Positions 12,851 to 25,689 of a stretch of 64,000 bases of DNA are shown here, one piece after another. How positions within the stretch are numbered: position 1 is the stretch's first letter; the number at the start of each line of letters is the position of its first letter. The DNA lies in contig JAMPIT010000258.1 in the NCBI GenBank assembly GCA_026261815.1, positions 8,919,501 to 8,983,500 on the forward strand, given 5' to 3'. A program made the translations under genes and the position numbers. This DNA comes from Monarcha castaneiventris obscurior (lineage: Eukaryota > Chordata > Aves > Passeriformes > Monarchidae). The notes under the pieces were generated by a model. That model was given only the letters and a program-made list of their open reading frames with translations, ran no database searches and was not told where the DNA came from.

Positions 12851-15184
12851 TGCATTATGGCTTTGTGGTCAGGCTGGCTCGGAGCAGCTGCCCTGCTGGC
12901 CTTTTGCACCCCTCGTTCCTCCCCTGAGGCACTGCTTAGCCCGAGCCATGGCCCATGTCCATGGTTTTTGGTCAGGCTGGGCTCTTCTCCCTGCACAGTC
13001 ACGGACTTGGTGTCCCCCTTCCAGGAAACACCGCTGTCCCCTCCGTTATGTAAGATGAATAAGAAGCAGCGTAATTTCCTTGGACGTGCACTGTGCTGTT
13101 GTGATTAAGGCAATGCACTTTTTGGCTTTATGAACTGATTTGAGCAGCATTAGTCTCTGGTGGTCTGCCATCCCAGCTGGAGACGTCTTCTCTTCCAGAA
13201 GATCCCTAGATCCAAACTAGTGTGGAACCATCCCTGTGCCTGGTGAGTGCATCACCATCTTCAAAACGGCCACAAGAAACCGTGCAAAAGTCATGTCTCC
13301 CTCCAGTGCTTTGCTTAATGACCCCTCCAAACTAGGTTTCAGTGGGAGACAAATACTGATGATGCTTCATACAAGCTCCTCTACATTCCTGCCTGTGCTT
13401 GCTGTGGGGTACGACACCCTCTTCATCACCATCCCTCAGAAAACCAGTGGGATGAAAGTGAAAAGATCACTTGTAAGACTGTCCACAGGCTGATTGGGTC
13501 TAAATTATCATCTCCTTTTGCATTCAGTTTCCATCCATACTTTCATTTGGTGGTTGGAGAACCGGCCTACACTTTTCACTAGCTGAACCTCCCACTTCAT
13601 TAGGCTCCCATATGCTGAGAGTACCTGGCACAAGTTGAGGCATCTCCTCTCATTCTATCACTCATTACTTGGAAAGAGAGATCAACACCCACCTCACCCT
13701 CATTCAGGAAAAAAAGGAGGATATTTTACATGGCATGAGCGTTAGAGCCAGGGGTTGATTTTCTTGCTTACTGACACCACCCCATAAATTTTCCTGAGAC
13801 CAAACCTCCCAGGAACTGCTGGGAGATAATCTCTGTCCTTCAGCATGTGCATAAAGCAAAGCCTGGGTGTGGTCAGAGCCCTGCAAGCCCCTTTTGAGCG
13901 CTGTTGACTGTTTAATCCCTGCCCACCATGGCTTCTCTACTAGGTGAGCACTCGCCACGTCAAATCTTAGACTGTCATGGCCCAGCTTCTGGAATCACAC
14001 GTGTGTCAGCTTTCCCACCAAACATGTGGAACACCTTCAACTGGGCCCTGAGTAATTTTGTATTTTCCCTCATATTTGCATCTTGAGTATTTGTCTCATG
14101 AGCAGTTCAAAGGGAATTTGCTCTGGCTACAGGAGCTGCTCTGTGGATGGAGTCAGGATGGATTTTTACTCTGCCCTGAGCTGCCATTTCTGCAAAAATA
14201 TATTAAAAATTACATGAAAGTGAGCTTCTGATTTGAAAACCCTTTCCACAGAGGCACCGTGGTGTGCCACCAGAGTTCAGATCAAATGTGATCTATTTTG
14301 AAGTGGAAAAGATGGCTCTTTTGCCCATATTGCTGATCACACCAGGCTCCTCGTGGTTCGGGTGTCACTGAATTCTGCTCACTGCCATGACCCAAATGTT
14401 TCCATTGTTTGTAAATGAAAGCAGACACTGGCTCTGCACCTGAAACTTCTTGAAGAACCGAGCTGAACATTTCCACAGCAGTCACAGACAACAACCAGTT
14501 GCTTTTCACTCACCATCTGCCTGCTGTCAACCAAGGTGAAATAGAAACAAGCCCACCCCCAGTCATCACCTTAAAAAAACCCACCACTTAACATCATCCC
14601 TGACACAAAGATCTCCTCATCCCCAGAGCTGATGCACCAGTCTCCACGCAAGCTGCCAGAGCAATGCTAGCAGTAGCACCAGTGGGAGGTTCTGCTGTTG
14701 GATGTGAGCTGGACATCCAGGCATGAAGCACAGCAGCAAGTCCCCTGAACTCACTCTGTGTCACATCACTCCCCAATACTCCCAGCCTGCTTGAACCTGA
14801 TGAGTTGGTTCCACTGTTTTCTGTGCTGTTGGTTGTTTTCTCTTCTCATGACCGATTCCCTGTTTGATGAAAATGTTTTGCTCCTTTCCAAATGACTGGG
14901 GTTTCTGGAAATAATCATCTGTGACCCAGACAGAAGAACTAATAGCCAGGATTAAGGAACAGGGAGGGGAAAAAAAACAAGGTCATTCACAGTTTGATAC
15001 TCTGACCTGCTTCTCCTCAGCTGTCTGTCTGTCAGCCTCCTCCTGCCCCCCTGAGTTAGATAAACTTTGCCCTGCTGCTGCTATGCAGCCAAAAAAAGTC
15101 TTTATTTCCTCTGTCAAATTTGCTTTCTTGAAAATGGGTAGAAATCAGCCAGGAAAGCAGAGGGAAGTGGAGTAATCAGCACTG
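12851..15184. other. Intergenic, no gene seen
   Basis: No supported gene or RNA gene. Open frames are short and do not continue across plausible splice sites. Confidence 0.45.
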
Positions 15185-15290
15185 TTTTTCAGGCCAGGGA
15201 AATCAAGGCTCAGAAAAAGGATAGTGAGTTTCCAGGGGTCACAGGGACGGTCAGTGGCAGAGAGTGAAGGATCTGTGGGACTGTGTCCTT
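15185..15290 (-). repeat. MIR-like SINE relic
   Basis: The order AAATCAAGGCTCAGAAAAAGG, then GGGGTCACAGGGACGGTCAG, then TGGCAGAGAG parallels the reverse-complemented MIR core (AAACTGAGGCTCAGAGAGG ... GGTCACACAGC ... GTGGCAGAG). Divergence is high, as expected for such old elements in a bird. Confidence 0.5.
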
Positions 15291-18200
15291 CTAACACCTT
15301 GGCTGTACCTCACAGCCTCCAGAGACAGAGCATGACATATTTCTCTGGCCCTCTTACAAAGCATTTGCCTGCCATCAGCTCTCTTCTCAGCAAGGGAGTC
15401 CTAGAGATGGACCCACAGCAGCACTGGGAAGCTGAGTGACAGCAGGGCTGGTTTGCTGTCCCGAGGTGCAGCCAGTCCCTGGGGACAGGCTCCCCTCGGA
15501 CAGCAGACAGCCCTCCCTCTCCCCCTTCACTCCTGCTCTGATCTTCACCGTTCCCACTCATCTTCCCTCTCCCTCTTCATCCCCAGATAATCCCATTACT
15601 TAAGCTGATGTCAAGCTTCTGCTAAGCACTGTCACCTCTGCCCTTGGCTGGGCTACAAAGCTGCCCCGAGCACGGACACACTCAAGAGGATGCTCCTACT
15701 GGCATGGGCATTGCTGGAGTCAATCATTTGGCTTGGAAGCTTCCCTCTGGGGCCATGAGGGTTTGAAAACACGACCTTGAGTTGTCACGTCACAGAGAGA
15801 TCCCAAAAATTTGAAAGAAATTATCTGAAAGCAGCCAATGAAATACAAAGGTCTGCTTCAAGGAGAAAACCCTCTGGGGTAAGGGCAGTTTGGTCTCAGG
15901 TGAAGAGCAGATTCATGAGGACCACTAGTTTTTAATGACACAGGGATCCTGTGCCAGGTTTGTGGCTGTGAGCTCCTGGCTCACATGCTGCCCACAGCCC
16001 CTCCCCAGCCTGCTGCACATCCCCAGGCCAGTGCCAGTTGCCTGATGAGCAGACCTGGAAGAGAAGAGGCACTACATAAAAGGCAAAAAGGGCTACAGGG
16101 GGAGAACATTAAAATGAAACATTTAGAGCTGCCTCTCTCTGTTGTGTCTTCCCCCACTCTGTCAGCCTGGCATTTCCTTGCTCAGTGCTGAGGGGGTGAC
16201 TGGCTCTGATCAATTGCCCTTTATTTCCATATTAAGTGAAGCAGTTGGGGGATGAGTGTCTGCCTCTGCCATGCAGCCCCGTGCAAAATTTTTGTTAAAA
16301 GGTTGTTAACTTGCCCTTTTTATTATTATTATTATGATTTCCTCCTTCCAAAGTCTTTGTTTCTACATGCCATTTACAGAACCATAGGAAAGAATTTTAA
16401 GAGTTATGAAATGCCAAATTATGCTAAATAGTTTCTGGATGACCTTAGCAGAAAGCTGGCACGTTGACAGACCTGCTGTACCACCCACTGTGTCCAATAT
16501 CAAGTCAAAGTCCTATTTGGATCTCCTCCATGAGTGCCACATGGAATCCCACCAGCTCAAGGAATGGTCCCACCTGATGTTCCCCAGTGAATATCCCAGT
16601 GCACTGCTAAGATCAGCTGCTCAAAGAACCAGAAACCTCCCTGCTGCAGTCACCCAGCTCTGCTGACACTCCAGCACAGGACATCTGCACCAGACCTGCT
16701 CCACAGACCTGACTCTCATCAGTCAGGTGTCTGTCCACATGCTGGGGCTGGTGAGCTTTCCCTCCCGAGTATTAGGCATCTTCCCTCCCTGGAAAGAGCT
16801 GCATCTTGTACCACCCCATGGCAGAGGAGTGCAGGACAGCACAGAGCTCGTGCGACTGCTTCTAGGGAAGATCCCTCCACCGCCGTCTCCCCAGCTAATT
16901 GGAAAGCTCAGGAGGTGCTGTGGAAAACAAATATCTGCCCCTCAGCATGCCTGAGCACTCTCCCTCATCAGGGAAGGCTCAGCATTCAGATGAGCTGCGT
17001 GTTTACATCTGCCACGCTCGCCCCGAGAGCTGCACTGCACACACTTGGATGAGTACGACAAAAGGTCATCTGGTTCCACTGCACGGGGACTCTGCACTCC
17101 CTCATGCGTGAGCCTGCCAGGGAGCTGGGCAGGCACCTTCAGGGGGAAGGGCAAGACAGGCTTTTATCTCTTTTTTCCCACAAACAACAACAGCAACCTT
17201 AGAAATCCAGGTTAGGAACCTTTCAGGGGAAAACTCAGCCTCTTCCGCATACCTGCCTGCTACACTGGGACGTGTCACCTGCCAACAGAGCAGCTGAAAG
17301 AGGTGTGCACAGGCTTCATTCAGGTCACCTCTGAGTGTCTTTGCTTGCAGAACAGCCAGCTGAGAGCTGTTCTTACTTAGCTGCAAGAGAGGCAGCTTTA
17401 GTGAGCCCAGCAACAGGCAAAGACACAAAGACAGGAGGCTTTCTTCCGTGTACTAGTGATAAGAGCAGGCTGGGAAAAGGGTTTACTTCACAAAGCTTCT
17501 GGAGATTTCTTTTTTCCTCTCCTGGTCAAGCTGAAGATCAAAATCCCAAGCTCCTGTGAAACTGAATGAAAATAAAGCCACCTGGTTTGGACCAATTAAA
17601 ATGTTTTGTTTCAGTAGCTTCTGAACATGCTGTTAATAATCAGCTTAAATTGCAGAACAAGGGTGTTTCAAATCAGAAAACTAAAAATCTTGGTTGTCAA
17701 AGGGTGACTTTTCAAGAATTTGAGGGCTCTTTTTTTAAACTGAGATATTTGTCAAAGCTGTTCTTTTTTTACACACACAAAAAAAGCTTCCACTTTAATA
17801 GATTTGCTACCTTTTTGACACAAACAGAGACAAGGAAAGAGAAAGGTAAGGCCCAAAGCTGGTTGGAAACCAGGGTCATAACCAAGATCACTCACTAAAT
17901 CACCATCACATCAAAGGTTTGAAACTATAGGATGCGTTCTGGATTCCTCACTGGCATCTGCTATTGCCTTTCATAACACCAGGATTTCACTAAGGACTGA
18001 AAATCTCCAGCCCATCTTTCATGCTCAGGCATTACCTGGAAGCCACATTACCTCCTTACGAGATTAATGGGACCATATTGCACAGGAACTGGAGGTTCCC
18101 TCATCATCCACACTGCTGATCCAGCATGTTTTATCAGTACTCTGCCTGGGCAACTTGGACATGACCAAAGTGATAAATAACCACCTCTGCCTGCAAGAAG

Positions 18201-18654
18201 AGAGTCCCCCTCAGCACTGGTTCTGTTGCTAAGGCAGAGCAGAAGACGATGTTGCTCCTCACAGCATCAGCTTGGAACCCCAAGAACCACATCAAAAATG
18301 ATGCTTTGTCACCTGAGTTACTGCCAGTGGCTTCAGGCATTGTCAGATTCCCGAGCAAGCAGCAGATCTGTGTTCACTTAGGAGCAGGAGGGAGGCTCGA
18401 AGGCAGCAGTGACAGAAGGAAACGTGCATCTCTTGCATCTCTGAGGACTCCACAAAGGCAGTGATGACAAGAACGCAGCCAGGAAATAGTTCCCAGTGTG
18501 TTGTGACAAGCACACTTCCACACAAGAGTTAGCAGAGGGGAAAAAAAAGGAAAGATGGCTCCATGGAGCCACCTCAGCCACTTCCCCATGCCAATATTGG
18601 GAAAACAGCCTCAAAAAGATGTGTGAAGGAAGAAGGGATCGAGTAAAACAAAAA
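15291..18654. other. Intergenic, no gene seen
   Basis: No supported gene. A short (ATT)n stretch sits at about 16,318-16,336. The rest is unremarkable unique sequence. Confidence 0.45.
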
Positions 18655-19585
18655 GGGATTTTTAGAATTCCTAGAAAGCATCCAGGCAAAATCCTGCAAA
18701 GGGACATAAAATTCCTAGAAAGAAAAGAACTTCCTAGAAAACACTTTTTTTTTTTTTTCTACAGAGAATCCTGGAAGAAACTGAGAAAGTATTTGCAAAG
18801 TTTGTGATAAGCACGCTAGGACATTTCTAGAAAGCAACACAAGAAATGGCTTGAAAACAACATTGACATGGAAAAGCAAAGGGGAGATTTCTAACAAGAA
18901 ATGTGGAAATTTCTGGGAAGAAACTTAAGAAGTCCTGTAAAGTACTCTGAGAATTTCTAGAAATCATATGGAGATATTCCTTGGAAGGAACCCAAAAAAT
19001 TCCTTGGAAGCATCCTGATAAAATTCAAAAGAAATCAAAGGAGAAATTTCAGAAAAATTAAAATTATTGGAAAACATCCTGGGACATTTCTAGAAAGCAG
19101 AGGAGAGATTTCTGGAAAGTAACTCCTGTGGTAAAATGACTAGAAAACATCAGGGAAGTTTCTAGAAATCAAATCTGAAATTCCTGAAAAGCATCTGGGG
19201 ACAGTCCTAGAAGGCTAGGGGAAAATTCCTGGGAAACAACCTGAGAAATTTCCAGAAAGCAACATGGAGCTTCCTAGAAAGAACTCTGGAAAATTCAGAG
19301 AAAACTTATGATGTATTCCCAAAAAGCACTGCAGAACATTCAGAAAAAACAAAGCAGAAACGCCTAGAAAGAAAAAACTGGTTTTGAAATTGCTTCCAAA
19401 TTGGTAGAAATCAATGGGGCATCCCTGGAAGATGTGCTGGGACATTCCTAGAAAGCAATGTGGAAATTCCTGAAAAGAAATGAGGAAAATTCCAGAAAAG
19501 AACCAGGATAATGTCAAGAAAGGAAATGGAGATTCCTACTAAGCACTGGGAATGTTGCTAGAAAGCACTGCCAATGCTGGTTTTG
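18655..19585. repeat. Degenerate 22-24 bp minisatellite, about 40 units
   Basis: The block is a long tandem array of a diverged unit close to ATTCCTAGAAAGCAACCTGGGA. Phased units of 21-24 bases can be followed by eye for over 900 bases, for example between 19,080 and 19,345. The best-kept part of each unit is a small palindrome. TTCCTAGAA occurs intact at 18,668, 18,712, 18,731, 19,271 and 19,445. TTCTAGAA occurs at 18,825, 18,955, 19,088 and 19,160. A T-run lies at about 18,746-18,758. Units differ at many positions, so the array is old and not a young VNTR. Open frames across it are by-products of the repeat. Confidence 0.85.
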
Positions 19586-20002
19586 AAGGGCAAGTACAGG
19601 TGAGGGTGGCAGCAGAAGGTCAGGTGAGGTTGAGAAAGGCATGATGCCCCCAAGATCCCAAGAGTACTGAAGGTGAAAGGCAGAGGAGCAGCACTCAACC
19701 TCAGGAAGGTCCAGCTCGGTGCTGGAATGCCAGGAGACCAGGAATGTCACCTCAGAGACCAAGGCTCACACTTGAAGGCCACACAAGGTCACATTAAGTC
19801 TGCCCACATGGTCCTGGTCCATATGCATCTAGTCTGTTCTTAGAAATTTCCAGTGATGAATAAACTCCCCTTTCCATGTCAAGGCATCCCTGTATTTACC
19901 TCCCCATATTTCTGGAAGGGCTTTCTTTGGTGTACAGCTTCAGTCTCTGAACCTCCTCTCTCCCTGTCCCCTCAGGCACTGAGAAGGATGTGTTCCTAGG
20001 GC

Positions 20003-20345
20003 CATAGGATAATTCAAGTGAAAAGGGAGCTCAGGAGGTCTTTATGTCTGACTTCCTGCCCAAAGCAAGGTCAGCTCTTGAGCTGAGACCAGGTTGTTCA
20101 GGGCTTTGTCCGCTCGGGGCTTAAAATCCTCCAAAGGCCGAGACTGCACAGCCCTTCTGGGCATCTGTCCCACTGCTGGACAACCCTCACACAAAAAGTT
20201 CGTGTTGTATAAGGAGGATGTGTATATAAGCAGCCTGAACCTCGCTTGTTCCACAGGATGTCCATTGCTGCTCATTCTCCTGCTGTGTTCCACTGCAAAG
20301 AGACCGACTTTGACTTCCCCATCAATTCCTTTCAAAAGCCTCCTG
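20003..20345 (-). repeat. CR1 LINE fragment, 3' end
   Basis: This is a second CR1 copy in reverse orientation. The plus strand reads AGGATAATTCAAGTG, GGGAGCTCAGGAGGTC, AGACCAGGTTGTTCAGGGCT, GACTGCACAGCC, GGGCATCTGTCCCACTGCT and CAGCCTGAACCTCGCTTGTT, which is the reverse complement of a common avian CR1 3' region. It is 5'-truncated at about 20,340. Minus-strand frames keep only the terminal residues of ORF2 (FKPRADKALNNLV). Confidence 0.85.
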
Positions 20346-20960
20346 AGCACATCCATGGCTGCCCACACTGCCCAGAGAGCCCTCCCTTCCTCTCTGGCAG
20401 ATGATGGGCCCATCTGCCCAACTCCCTTAAGACCAGCTTCGTTTTTTTCCCATGGCTTCTTCAGAAGCTGTTTTTCAGACCATTTCTGCTCAGGAAGAAG
20501 AAGAGATCACAGAGGAACTGGTGACATCACTTCTATGATGTTCCTCTCCCCAGCTGACTCAGCTGTCTGGGAGAGAGCCTAGCAATTATCTCCAGTAGGC
20601 CTCTGCACATCTGATTGACTTGCCTTTGCTTTCATGCCTGGCACTTCAAACATCGGGGACAGCAAGGCAGGGGGAGAATTTTCCTAATGGAATGAAACAA
20701 GGGCTCCAAAACTTGTAGCTACCTCATCTGGAAAGCAGAGCATGTCTCGGCCTCCCCACTGCACTCAGCCTCCAGGTTATCACCCACACGCCCAGGCTCA
20801 ACAGCACTGACAGTAATCTTTTGTAAACAATTAATTATGGAAGTGGAAGAGATAGCACCCACATCGCTCGCTGAAAGGCGGCATGGAATACAACCTCAGA
20901 ACATGAAATCTACTCTTGGAGGCTCCTGTCAGGTGTGGAGAGGGATGTGACACATTCTAA
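20346..20960. other. Intergenic, no gene seen
   Basis: Unique sequence without a supported gene. A short AT-rich patch with AATTAATTA at about 20,829-20,837 is the only notable point. Confidence 0.4.
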
Positions 20961-20961
20961 A

Positions 20962-21058
20962 AAGCCTGAGCTCCTACCTCTGCCACTGACTCCAGACAAG
21001 CCCTTTAACTGGTTTGTGCCTCAGTTTCTCCACTGTTTCGCCTGGGAATGGCTCCCAC
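20962..21058 (+). repeat. MIR-like SINE relic
   Basis: The series CTCTGCCACTGACT, CAAGCCCTTTAACT, TGTGCCTCAGTTTCTCC and GGGAATGGC follows the MIR consensus order (CTCTGCCACTTACT ... CAAGTTACTTAAC ... TGTGCCTCAGTTTCCTC ... TGGGGAT). This is the clearest of the MIR relics in the window. Confidence 0.6.
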
Positions 21059-22920
21059 TATGCAGGAGGAGAGTATCCAGCACTACAGCCCCTTGATCTG
21101 CAGCAACCCAAATAAAACAGGCCCGGTTCTGGTCGCAGGCCAGTGGCCATGGTACAGTGCACACCTGAGGGTCAAGCCCAAAGCTCTCCTCAGAGCCAGA
21201 TGAGGCTTCATCCATATTGTCACAAGGGAAGGGCTCCTGGCCTGTCCCTGCAGCTGGGCCGAGTCACTGGCCAGGGGATGTTAGCTGGGAGCGTGTTGAT
21301 GGTGGAAGAGGGCTGATGGTGGGACAGGGCCCTGCTCTCTCAGGCCTGGTGTAGATACGGCCACCACAGCCCCTCTGGGGCAGTTTCTACACCCTGGGGG
21401 CAAAAGGAGATTCCTTTCTGTCCCTGCTGTTCAACTGCAGCTCAGGTTGCAGGTGTCCAACTTGGGCTCAGGAAGAGCAGAGTTGAAAGCATCTCTGAGG
21501 GAAATGGTTTCAGCATCGCTGTGTTCAGCCTCTCCCACACCACCTGGGCATCTCTGTGGGGTGGTGGCTGCTCTCCAAGGGAATTCCTGCTCTAGCAGAG
21601 TGCGGGTACTGCCTATGAGATGACAGCTGCTGCTGGGGCAGAGCCACACACCCACATGCTGTCTGAATAATGAAAACAAAAATGCCATGCTCCCACTGGA
21701 TGCTGTTTTATTGCCTGACTGGTGGTTGCTGCCATGTGAGTCACTTCCAGGGGAGGCCACAAGGCACTTCTGTTGCAAAAAGAAGAAATGATGCAGAGCC
21801 TGAGCTGCTGTGCACTTGGGGAAGCAGATCAATACATGATCAGCAGATCAATCACTGTCTTGGGCAAGGGAATTCTAGCTGGAAAGGCTCTCCTGCTTTT
21901 TCTGGGTCATTAGTAGAGCCCCCTATTCTAAAGCAGGGCCTCCATCTAACAACAGTGCTCTACTTGATTAATGCTGATTAGCCCTGCTTTGCTTGGTACG
22001 TTGATTAAAAAGCAAGGTTCATTTCCCAGGTTTCCTTCCCAATCACATTCCCTAATTTCTTTTGGCACTGCCACAACCTCTTAATTCTTCAGTCCTTCAA
22101 GAAGCTCATCAGACAAGGACAATGCTGAGGCAGTAGCAGACAAAGGTCAGGTGTGGATTATATCCAAAGGGAAGCTCTCTCCTGGGTTGTGTTACTCTGT
22201 GTAGTGGGCTGGCCAGTGGCACTCTCACCTTAAAATGTTCATGGCAACTTTGAAGGCAGCTAAAAACCCATCATCACTTCCTACAAACTGGCCTCCTCAG
22301 ACCCATCTACTTGATTTCCAGCAACTGTAGAAGCATAGGGCCCCGTATGGCCTTTTCTTCAAATTATCAGCTAAATTGCCATAGAAATGGCTTTATGGTT
22401 TAGACCAGTGGCCCACCCGGCTTATTCAGTGGCTGCAGCAGATGCAAAGAAAGCAAGGGAAACAGGGCACGTACAAAGTGGTCTTGGCCCACTCTTCCCA
22501 TCTTCGGTGGCCTGTGGTTCAAGGGTCTCTATCAGTTTGAAGCCATACTCAGCTTATGGGGTTTAACATCCACCAATGCTTTGTTAAATCCCATGTGGAC
22601 TTGCGTGGCACCAGGATGGGCAATGCAGTCGCACTACATGGGAATGCAAGAGGGACTCGCTTCTGTCTGTATCAAATCTACTGCTTGCCTGCTTTCAGAA
22701 ACACCTAGTTATGAGGAAAGGGCAGCAGTCCTTCCCTCACAGCTCCCTGCTGTCCATGATATGAGAGGTCTCTGTCGTTGTCCCTTTAGGCACCTCTTGT
22801 TCTAGCCAGGGAGTCATCCCTTCACACAGACCCAATTTTGCAGCTCATTGAAAGTTGTTTCAATGAAACAACCAGGGCTGAAGAAAGCAAACATCCCATT
22901 ACTGCCTCTTTCACAATAAG
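21059..22920. other. Intergenic, no gene seen
   Basis: No supported gene, RNA gene or recognisable repeat. Confidence 0.4.
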
Positions 22921-22959
22921 GAAGTGGAAATCCAGAGTATCTTTAAAACACAACCAAGT

Positions 22960-23155
22960 AAATAGCAATTTGAAGCAGAGCGCAATGAGTTAATCTTACA
23001 TCTGAATATTCACTGCTATTAAGATGAAGACTTGCCTCCTTCAGCTCTTATGTAAATAGAACTCATCTGCGATGCAGATTTTATTAATTAACTGGCAAAT
23101 CGAGAAAACCCCAATAGGCTGTAATTGAACTTCATGTTGATGATAGATGAGGAGA
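22960..23155. promoter_or_regulatory. Candidate conserved noncoding element
   Basis: This AT-rich, information-dense non-coding block carries the palindrome TTAATTAA at 23,084-23,091, TGTAAATAG (forkhead-like) at about 23,051, AGTTAATC, and ATTGAACTTC near its end. There are no frames of note. It looks like a homeodomain-responsive enhancer; conservation is untested. Confidence 0.3.
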
Positions 23156-23159
23156 CACT

Positions 23160-25685
23160 TACAGGCCATCCGCTGTGTCTGCACAGTCACTCCTGGATCT
23201 GCTGCCATCCCTACCCATCCTCACAGTAGAGGGGCTGCCCCATCCTGAGCAAAATCAAGACTATCTGAGGGGCAAATGCCTGGAGCTGATGGGATGCCTG
23301 GAGCTGATGAGATACCTGGCACATATTCTTCCTGAAGCACCCTCTGGCTCATCACATTGTTTTTGTTCATATTTTCTGCAGCTCCCAGACGTTCTCAGGA
23401 GGCAGGCACTAGCTGCTGAAGCTCTAACAGAAGCGAGGATGTCCATAGCTTTGAGGGGACATAATCACCCCTAGCATGAAGAGGGGACACTTGTTCATGC
23501 TGTCGAGAGCTGGGCTACTCAGATGTCCCCAGGGGTGCCAGGTAACCTGGGAAATGTAAGATTTCCCTATACCTGGGGATAGTATACCCCAGTGATGATA
23601 TGCCCTATAGAAACACCCCCCAAACCAAGACCTTAGGTGACGCACAGACCAGTCAGATTTATGTGTGTCCCAGTGGTGACTCCCTACTGGGTGACACGGA
23701 TAGTGGCAGAGCAGCCTGTGTGCCTTCAGGCAGCCCTGAAGCCCTGCAGGAGCACCATGCTGCCCTTCTCTGTTGAGGCAGCACGCGGCAGAGCCCAGCG
23801 GGAAGGAGATTAAGGCATTATTGATGTAGGAGGAGAAGGGATGAATGAAACAACCCCCTGCACGGGTGCTTTGCAGCTCTTGGAGGGGAACTAATTTTGC
23901 TTTTATTTTGCTAGAGAAACAGCAAGGCAGCAGCAAGGAGCCCACCCTCGGAGCTGCTGAAGCCTGGGTTCCTCTCAGCGCGGGAAGAGGAAGTGGCATT
24001 TGAAGCACTGAGATGTGAGAAGAGTTTCATTATTGCTCTGGATGGCCCCTTCATTAGAGGAAAACACAGTATTTAATGAAGGGGAAAGAAAACAGGAGCT
24101 CCCTGCTGCCTCCAGAAAGCCGTCTCTTTTCAGCTTTGCTTCTTTCCCTTTATTTAAGGGAATGAGGGAGGCTGGACCTATCCATCCCCGTAGCAGCCCA
24201 TCCCTGGGTCTCATGAGGGATGCTCCAAGGCCACCCCAAATGAAGATCTCCCTGCACAGACCCACGAGCACAGTCCCTGCTGGACTCCCCAGCTTTGGGT
24301 AACTCCAAGTGGGCAGAGGCTGCTGGCTGTGGGTGCAGATATGGGATACCAAGATCTAGCCCCCCCTCCAATCACACCCACACCCCCCAGGAGCTCTACA
24401 CCAGAAATTCAGTGCCATCAAGGGGAAGCTGAGGCACAGGGGATGTGTTACACACACCTGTGAAGATCATGCTTGATTAAAAGGCACAGGGAATGCTCTC
24501 CCCATGGCTTCCTTGCAAAGTGCCTTCAGAGTACCAGGGAAGGACTTGGTTTCTCATGACTGGCTTAACAAACCCAACATGGGATTCACACATCAAGCTA
24601 ATTCTTCCCAGCTGGCACCAATTATTTGCCAAGGTAGTTTTGATCTCTCAATTACACCCCACCAAGTTTTCAGCATGGAAAAGCAAAATATCTTTTCTTT
24701 CTCTTCCTCCTCTCCTAATAATTGGGGTTTTTTATAGCAACATGTCAACAGACTTCAGGAGTAGAACAGGCTCACATTCCCTTTGCTGGGACAACTCTAG
24801 CTCTGCTAGGAATTGAGATAAAAGGAAGCTTGCTTTCATCCCAGCATAAGCAGGCAAGAAGTGGAGCATGAACAGAGAGAAGACAAGCAGAGAAGCGAGC
24901 ACTGTGATTTTATTCTGAGTCTCTGCACCTAAAGCTGTCCTTAATCACCACTCATGACTCACAGCCATTTCTTTCACTGGGAGCTCCAGACAGGGTAATT
25001 TGGTTTCAGAGGCTCAGAGGCACATTGGCTGCAAGGGACCTCTGGATGTCTCCCATTCAACCACTCAGAATTTGCTCTCAGAATTTGCTTGGGTTCCCTC
25101 ATGACCTGTCCTGTTCCCAAAGTGATGAGCTTTGAATGCGTCCTGAGGTGAGAAAGCTTCATGCAGCAGAGAACATGTGGGAAGAAGAAGAGTAGTTTCA
25201 ACAGTTGCCTGCTCTCTTGGCTGCTCTGGAAAACTCTCTAGCCCTGGTCAGCAAGTCAGCTGCCCCAGGAGATGGACTCTGGGACCTGTGTGGATCAGGG
25301 TTCATGGAAGACAGCAGGAGGAGGGGATCCATAGGATCTCAGGAGACTGAGAAAAACATAGGACAGGGGACACAGCTTGCAGGAAGCAGTGAGGCTCAGG
25401 ATAAGGTCAGGACCTGGAGAGGGGCTGTGTGTGTGAAGGTTGGGTAACCACAGACTCGGACCATCAAACCCAGCCATCATCTGACATTAATCATTTTTTC
25501 CCGCTTGATTCTCAGCTGCAGCTGGAAGCTGGACTGAGGGTTGACTGGAGCCAGAATCAGAATCTGCCTGCTCTGCCTGCTTCAGAGACAAAACCCTTCA
25601 TCCTGTGCCTTCCTGCATTATTTACAGAGACCACAGCCCCTTTTCAGTACCATCACCAGGACATTCCAGTGATTTCCAAGCAAAG
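23160..25685. other. Intergenic, no gene seen
   Basis: A 194-codon minus-strand frame (23,424-24,008) exists but shows no domain, no splice context and no recognisable homology. I regard it as chance. Nothing else is supported. Confidence 0.4.
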
Positions 25686-25689
25686 GAGC

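Noticed and set aside
18655..19585. CRISPR-like or coding reading of the tandem array
   Set aside because: Units are contiguous without unique spacers and are diverged; the minus-strand frame across it only translates the repeat.
23424..24008. 194-codon minus-strand frame
   Set aside because: No domain, no promoter and no continuation across splice sites; length is within chance for a 64-kb window.
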